DNA from: Chloroflexota bacterium
GTDB lineage: Bacteria > Chloroflexota > Anaerolineae > Anaerolineales > Villigracilaceae
Direction: 5' to 3'
Assembly: GCA_023459215.1 (NCBI GenBank)
Contig: JAEWVF010000023.1
Coordinates: 14,799-78,798, forward strand
Length of the DNA stretch: 64,000 bases
Positions 60,447 through 64,000 of this stretch are shown here, in pieces (the first letter of the stretch is position 1; every line of letters begins with the position of its first letter). The position numbers were made by a program, and so were the translations under genes. The notes beneath the pieces were generated by a model. That model was not told the origin of the DNA, made no database searches, and worked only from the letters and a program-made list of their open reading frames with translations.

Positions 60447-61481
60447 ATGAGCCTGCACTCCGAAATCCACGAACAGCCCACCGTTATCCAGAACCTGCTC
60501 GGCAAACAAGCCGAAATTGCCCGCATCGCCGCCGAAATCCGCAGCATCGACCCGGCCTATGTCTTCCTGGCTGCGCGCGGCACATCTGACAACGCCGGTC
60601 GCTACGCCAACTACCTGTGGGGCGCGTATAACCGCTTGCCAGTCGCCCTGGCAACCCCCTCGCTTTTCACTTTCTACGGTCAAAGCCCGAAACTCAAGGG
60701 AGCACTTGTTACCACTGTTTCGCAATCGGGCAAATCGCCAGATATTGTCGCCGTTGTCGAAGAAGGCAAACGCCAGGGCTGCGCCTCGCTCGCCATCACC
60801 AACGCCCCCGATTCGCCCCTGGCCGCCGCATCTGACTTTGTCATCGACATCGCTGCCGGGCCGGAGAAGGCCGTTGCCGCCACCAAAACCTATACTGCTG
60901 AACTGTTGGCCATGGCCATGCTCTCGGTCGAACTGGCCGACAACCCAGCCCACCGGGCCGACCTGCAAAAACTGCCCATCTGGGCCCAGCAAGTTTTAGC
61001 ACTGGATGAAGAAATCGCCCGGCTGGCCGAGCGATTCCGTTATATGGAACATTGCGTGGTCATCGGGCGCGGATTCAACTACGCCACCGCCTTTGAGTGG
61101 TCACTAAAAATGAAAGAGCTGACTTACTCTGTGGCCGAGCCTTACTCTTCGGCTGATTTCCAACACGGGCCGATAGCCATGGTCGAGCGCGGATTCCCGG
61201 TTTTCGTCGCCGCGCCCTCGGGCGTCATCCTGCCCGACATGCTTGGCCTGCTCAAGAACCTGCGCGAAACCCATCACGCCGAACTAACCGTCATCTCCGA
61301 CAACACCGAGGCGCTGGCGCTGGCCCAATCTCCCATCCAGCTTCCTGCCGGCATCCCTGAATGGCTCTCGCCCCTGATCGCCATCATCCCGGCCCAGCTA
61401 TTCTGCTACCACCTGACCCGCGCACGCGGATTCGACACCGAAGCCCCGCGCACCATCCGCAAGGTGACAGAGACGCACTAA
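60447..61481 (+). CDS. SIS-domain sugar-phosphate isomerase/deaminase-like protein
   Basis: A 344-residue protein with two SIS domains like the isomerase half of GlmS, but without the glutaminase half, as in AgaS, FrlB or NagB-II. Phosphosugar-binding motifs: LAARGTSDNAGRYANYLW, TTVSQSGKSPDIVAVVEEG, and C-terminal MKELTYSVAEPYSSADFQHG. It may isomerise or deaminate an amino-sugar 6-phosphate, in keeping with a GH18 chitinase-like protein in the neighbouring operon; this is inference. SD AAAAGG is well placed. The last 4 bp overlap the convergent dtd gene. Confidence 0.85.
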   Translation: MSLHSEIHEQPTVIQNLLGKQAEIARIAAEIRSIDPAYVFLAARGTSDNAGRYANYLWGAYNRLPVALATPSLFTFYGQSPKLKGALVTTVSQSGKSPDIVAVVEEGKRQGCASLAITNAPDSPLAAASDFVIDIAAGPEKAVAATKTYTAELLAMAMLSVELADNPAHRADLQKLPIWAQQVLALDEEIARLAERFRYMEHCVVIGRGFNYATAFEWSLKMKELTYSVAEPYSSADFQHGPIAMVERGFPVFVAAPSGVILPDMLGLLKNLRETHHAELTVISDNTEALALAQSPIQLPAGIPEWLSPLIAIIPAQLFCYHLTRARGFDTEAPRTIRKVTETH

Positions 61482-61915
61482 CGCTCCAGCCAAATCGTCA
61501 CCGGGCCGTCGTTGTGAATTTCGACCAGCATATGGGCCCCAAAAACACCCACGCCAGCAGGCACGCCCTGCTGGCGTATCATTTCCGAAAACTTTTCGAC
61601 CAGCGGCGCAGCCACATCCGGCAAGGCCGCCTCGACAAATGAAGGCCGGCGTCCCTTTTGCGAATCGGCATACAGGGTAAACTGACTGACCACCAGCGCC
61701 GAACCGCCCACATCGCGCACCGACAAATTCATTTTGCCCTCGGCATCCTCGAAAATCCGCAGGTTGACAATCTTCTCCGCCAGCCAGGCCGCCTGGGATT
61801 CGCCATCCCCATGCCCCACCCCGACCAAAATTACCAGACCGTTGGCAATCTCAGAAACGGCCCGCCCTTCAACCGAAACCTTGCCATAACTCACTCGCTG
61901 CACCAATGCGCGCAT
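61478..61915 (-). CDS. dtd: D-aminoacyl-tRNA deacylase
   Basis: Removes D-amino acids wrongly attached to tRNA (and glycine from tRNA-Ala). The 145-residue protein is the usual length and shows MRALVQRVSYGKVSVEGR, VLVGVGHGD, the active-site SQFTLYADSQKGRRPSF and the cross-subunit Gly-Pro motif NDGPVTIWLE. It follows trpS on the same strand after a hairpin, and overlaps the convergent SIS gene by 4 bp. Confidence 0.94.
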   Translation of the reverse strand: MRALVQRVSYGKVSVEGRAVSEIANGLVILVGVGHGDGESQAAWLAEKIVNLRIFEDAEGKMNLSVRDVGGSALVVSQFTLYADSQKGRRPSFVEAALPDVAAPLVEKFSEMIRQQGVPAGVGVFGAHMLVEIHNDGPVTIWLER

Positions 61916-61933
61916 AAAGCCTCCTTAAACAAA

Positions 61934-61963
61934 GTGCGTAATCCATAAATCGGAATTACGCAC
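61934..61963 (-). terminator. Hairpin between trpS and dtd
   Basis: On the minus strand GTGCGTAATTCC / GGATTACGCAC form an imperfect stem followed by TTTGTTT, then the AAGGAGG ribosome site of dtd. It is a weak terminator or attenuator. Confidence 0.55.
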
Positions 61964-61993
61964 CTATCGACCAATCAAAAAATCACCCAATAT

Positions 61994-62980
61994 TTACGGC
62001 AATTGCACCGCCTCGCGCACATCCGCCATCGTCTTCTCGGCGATTGCGCGGGCGCGCCGGGCGCCATCGTGCAAAATGTCCCAGACATCGTTCGGGTTTT
62101 TGCCAATCTCAGCGCGCTTGGCGCGGAAAGGCTCGAGCGATTTGTTCAAATTCTCAGCGAAGCGCTTTTTGCAATCCACACAGCCGATACCGGCCACGCG
62201 GCATTCGCGGTTGATCATTTCCACATCTTCCGCCGGGGTGAAAATCTTGTGCATCGAAAAAACGTTACAAATATCCGGGTTCCCGGGATCGGTGCGCTTC
62301 ATTCGCTGCGGGTCGGTCACCATCTGCATAACCCGCTGGCGGGTTTCATCAGCAGTCGAGGCCAACTCGATGTGGTTGTTGAGGCTCTTGCCCATCTTTT
62401 CCTTGCCATCAATGCCCAGCACCTTCGGAATCTCGGTGTTCTTCATCTGCGGTTCGATCAGGGCCTTGGTATTGAAGCGATAGTTGAAGGAACGCACAAT
62501 TTCGCGCGCAAATTCGATGTGCGGGGCCTGATCGATGCCCACCGGCACAACATCCGTGCGATAGAGCACAATATCCGCGGTCATCAAGACCGGGTAACCC
62601 ACCAAACCATAATTAACATTGCTCTCATTCTGGCGGACCTTCTCTTTGAAAGTCGGCAGGTCGGTCAGCTTGCCCAAAGGCGTTACCATGGATAGGATAG
62701 TGTGCAATTCTGTCACCTGCGGCACGTGCGATTGCACAAATAAGGTTGTCTCTTCCGGGCGGATTCCCGCAGCCAGCCAATCGAGCGCCATTTCATAGGT
62801 ATTCTGCTTCAAGTCAGCGGTTGTTTCCACTGTCGTTAAAGCATGAAGATCAACAATGCAATAAACGCAATCGTAGTTTTCCTGCAAGGCCACATAGTTT
62901 TTGATTGCGCCCAGGTAATTGCCCAGATGTTGCCGTCCGGTCGGGCGAGCGCCCGAAAAAACACGTCCTTTTTTTGCCAT
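61994..62980 (-). CDS. trpS: Tryptophan--tRNA ligase
   Basis: Class Ic synthetase that charges tRNA-Trp, 328 residues as expected. The HIGH-like motif is RPTGRQHLGNYLGA (residues 11-24) and the KMSKS-like motif is GKEKMGKSLNNH. VIWxx-type tRNA-contact segments DPQRMKRTDPGNPDICNVF and CRVAGIGCVDCKKRF are present. The start is ATG 62980 (MAKKGRVFSG) after GAGGG; the longer frame to 63022 covers a structured leader. Transcript probably starts near 63275, leaving about 295 nt of leader. Confidence 0.95.
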   Translation of the reverse strand: MAKKGRVFSGARPTGRQHLGNYLGAIKNYVALQENYDCVYCIVDLHALTTVETTADLKQNTYEMALDWLAAGIRPEETTLFVQSHVPQVTELHTILSMVTPLGKLTDLPTFKEKVRQNESNVNYGLVGYPVLMTADIVLYRTDVVPVGIDQAPHIEFAREIVRSFNYRFNTKALIEPQMKNTEIPKVLGIDGKEKMGKSLNNHIELASTADETRQRVMQMVTDPQRMKRTDPGNPDICNVFSMHKIFTPAEDVEMINRECRVAGIGCVDCKKRFAENLNKSLEPFRAKRAEIGKNPNDVWDILHDGARRARAIAEKTMADVREAVQLP

Positions 62981-63290
62981 GATACCCTCGTGATAAGATT
63001 TTTTCTCAATCAAGGCGGTCATTTTGCCAAATATGGCATACCAGACCGCCTGTAATATAGAAGGGATTAAAATTTTTCTGAACTTAGCGGGGAAATTATG
63101 CCCTTTTTGGATATTCGAAGCCGAAGAAACGATTTTTGATACTGTTTTTCCTAAAAATTGCCCATCGGACTCTTTGATTGAGTAGCCGGGCGCAATTTAA
63201 AGCGGTCTGCTGGTGCATTTTTCACGCAAAATAATCTTGCGATTGCACTTCCTGCGTTCCGCGGCAGGTAAAACAGGAAAATTATAACAT
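62981..63290 (-). promoter_or_regulatory. Long structured leader and extended -10 promoter of trpS
   Basis: On the minus strand an extended -10 box TGTTATAAT (63281-63289) would start an unusually long leader. Just before trpS the hairpin GGCGGTC...GACCGCC (63016-63052) encloses TGCCATATTTGGCA. A T-box consensus (GGGTGGxACCGCG) was not found. The remainder of the 437-bp gap to tRNA-Thr holds the promoter at 63403 and a tRNA fragment; no gene is seen. Confidence 0.45.
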
Positions 63291-63402
63291 ATGAGACTTG
63301 ACTCTCTGCCAGAACTCTGATAGACTCCGCATCCGCGCGAACGAACCCAGCCTGTGTGGCCGCAACTGCGCAGCCAAACAGGCTAAAATTTTGTCAGTAG
63401 CC

Positions 63403-63431
63403 TTGCCCGGCGGGACTAGCTTTGGTATAAT
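63403..63431 (+). promoter_or_regulatory. Promoter of the tRNA-tuf cluster
   Basis: TTGCCC (63403-63408) and TATAAT (63426-63431) with a 17-bp spacer end 28 bp before tRNA-Thr(TGT). The spacer-proximal G/C-rich TTTCCCCGC discriminator region fits a stable-RNA promoter. Confidence 0.7.
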
Positions 63432-63439
63432 TTCCCCGC

Positions 63440-63457
63440 TTAATCGGCAGAGCCCGC
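63440..63457 (+). repeat. Partial copy of the tRNA-Thr D-arm
   Basis: CTTAATCGGCAGAGCCCGC (starting 63439/63440) duplicates CTCAATCGGCAGAGCACCCGC of the adjacent tRNA-Thr (63470-63490), 31 bp away. Confidence 0.6.
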
Positions 63458-63459
63458 TC

Positions 63460-63532
63460 GCCGACGTAGCTCAATCGGCAGAGCACCCGCCTTGTAAGCG
63501 GGCGGTTACGAGTTCGATTCTCGTCGTCGGCT
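63460..63532 (+). tRNA. tRNA-Thr(TGT)
   Basis: A 73-nt cloverleaf: acceptor GCCGACG/CGTCGGC, anticodon stem CCCGC/GCGGG, loop CTTGTAA giving TGT, T-arm with GTTCGATTC. CCA is not encoded. First gene of the tRNA-tuf cluster. Confidence 0.95.
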
Positions 63533-63571
63533 CAATTTGAACCTTACTAGCGTCTAGCAACTTTTGCCAGT

Positions 63572-63612
63572 TGGCAGGTACACCTGATCGTTCTGATGAG
63601 ATGTACCTGCCA
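63572..63612 (+). other. Strong hairpin in the spacer between tRNA-Thr and tRNA-Tyr
   Basis: TGGCAGGTACA / TGTACCTGCCA is a perfect 11-bp stem with a 19-nt loop, followed by a small AGCC/GGCT hairpin. It may be an RNA-processing site; it has no T-run. Confidence 0.6.
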
Positions 63613-63640
63613 GCCGAGAAATGGCTGGACCAAATAGATT

Positions 63641-63723
63641 GGGCGGTTACCCAAGTGGCCAACGGGGACTGACTGTAAATCAGTTGGCAGAAGCCTTCGG
63701 AGGTTCGAATCCTTCACCGCCCA
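63641..63723 (+). tRNA. tRNA-Tyr(GTA)
   Basis: An 83-nt class II tRNA: acceptor GGGCGGT/ACCGCCC, anticodon stem CTGA/TCAG with loop CTGTAAA giving GTA, and a long variable arm GGCAGAAGCC. CCA is not fully encoded (ACCT follows). Confidence 0.95.
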
Positions 63724-63753
63724 CCTTCCGGGATTTTCCCGGCAGCACGTAAT

Positions 63754-63826
63754 GCCCTCATAGCTCAGTTGGCAGAGCACGCCCTTGGTAAGGGCGAGGT
63801 CATGGGTTCAAGTCCCATTGAGGGCT
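63754..63826 (+). tRNA. tRNA-Thr(GGT)
   Basis: A 73-nt cloverleaf: acceptor GCCCTCA/TGAGGGC, anticodon stem CGCCC/GGGCG with loop TTGGTAA giving GGT, T-arm TGGGTTCAAGTCCCA. CCA is not encoded. It lies 47 bp upstream of tuf. Confidence 0.95.
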
Positions 63827-63873
63827 CTGTTGCTGAATCTGAACTCTGTTCTATTTTTATCAAGGAGAGAAAG

Positions 63874-64000
<127 letters not shown>

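Noticed and set aside
62981..63290. T-box riboswitch upstream of trpS
   Set aside because: No GGGTGGxACCGCG-type T-box sequence or clear specifier loop was found on the minus strand.

Overview
The window looks like a chromosomal segment of a Gram-positive-type (monoderm-like) environmental anaerobe, most plausibly from Chloroflexota, class Anaerolineae. The evidence is indirect: about 55% GC, lipoproteins with Thr/Pro/Ala-rich linkers, two cellobiose-phosphorylase-family (GH94) proteins, a CUT1-type sugar transporter with a (AAEEP)-rich binding-protein linker, a multiheme cytochrome, a chromate transporter, and dispersed REP-like repeats typical of assembled genomes from that group. No rRNA gene is present, so the taxonomy is inference.

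Layout. 1-8.3 kb: housekeeping genes (pheT 3' part, inositol monophosphatase, response regulator, DinB, thiolase, aroQ, pyruvyl transferase, cation transporter, 7TM-PAS sensor). 8.3-10.1 kb: an ABC-F ATPase behind its own promoter, a six-codon leader peptide and mutually exclusive hairpins ending in an intrinsic terminator, resembling translation-coupled attenuators of antibiotic-resistance ABC-F genes. 10.1-17.8 kb: phytoene-desaturase-like enzyme, ABC-2 exporter, a three-gene wHTH/membrane-protein operon with a palindromic operator, an Asp-box lipoprotein and a WYL regulator. 17.8-22.8 kb: GyrI-like protein, frameshifted arsM with arsR, DUF1786 protein and an ArsB/NhaD-type permease. 22.8-25.5 kb: a redox block, with a peroxiredoxin whose catalytic residue is encoded by an in-frame UGA followed by a SECIS-like hairpin (candidate selenoprotein), and divergently an XRE-cupin regulator, a triheme cytochrome and a His-rich NifX-like protein. 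25.6-33 kb: a tyrosine-recombinase-fold protein lacking its catalytic residues, tilS, an esterase, tRNA-Pro with a duplicated 3' end, a NERD-like protein, a glycosyltransferase, rnhB and chrA. 33-37.3 kb: Ca-type P-ATPase and glgC.

37.5-61.5 kb is a carbohydrate region. A LacI regulator, binding protein and two permeases are followed by two secreted glycosidase-like lipoproteins. Divergently, a GH130 phosphorylase and a SIS-domain protein lie behind three tandem operator-like palindromes. Two GH94 enzymes, a DUF4380-like protein and a leaderless solute-binding-protein homologue lie further along, interrupted by a MacB/FtsX-type exporter operon. A simple reading is uptake of beta-linked oligosaccharides, phosphorolysis to sugar 1-phosphates, and use of glucose 1-phosphate in glycolysis or, through GlgC, in glycogen. 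61.5-64 kb returns to translation genes: dtd, trpS with a long structured leader, and a tRNA-Thr, tRNA-Tyr, tRNA-Thr, tuf cluster.

The strongest items for follow-up are the selenocysteine peroxiredoxin, the ABC-F attenuator, the catalytically degenerate recombinase, and the repeats that lie inside pheT or supply stop codons.
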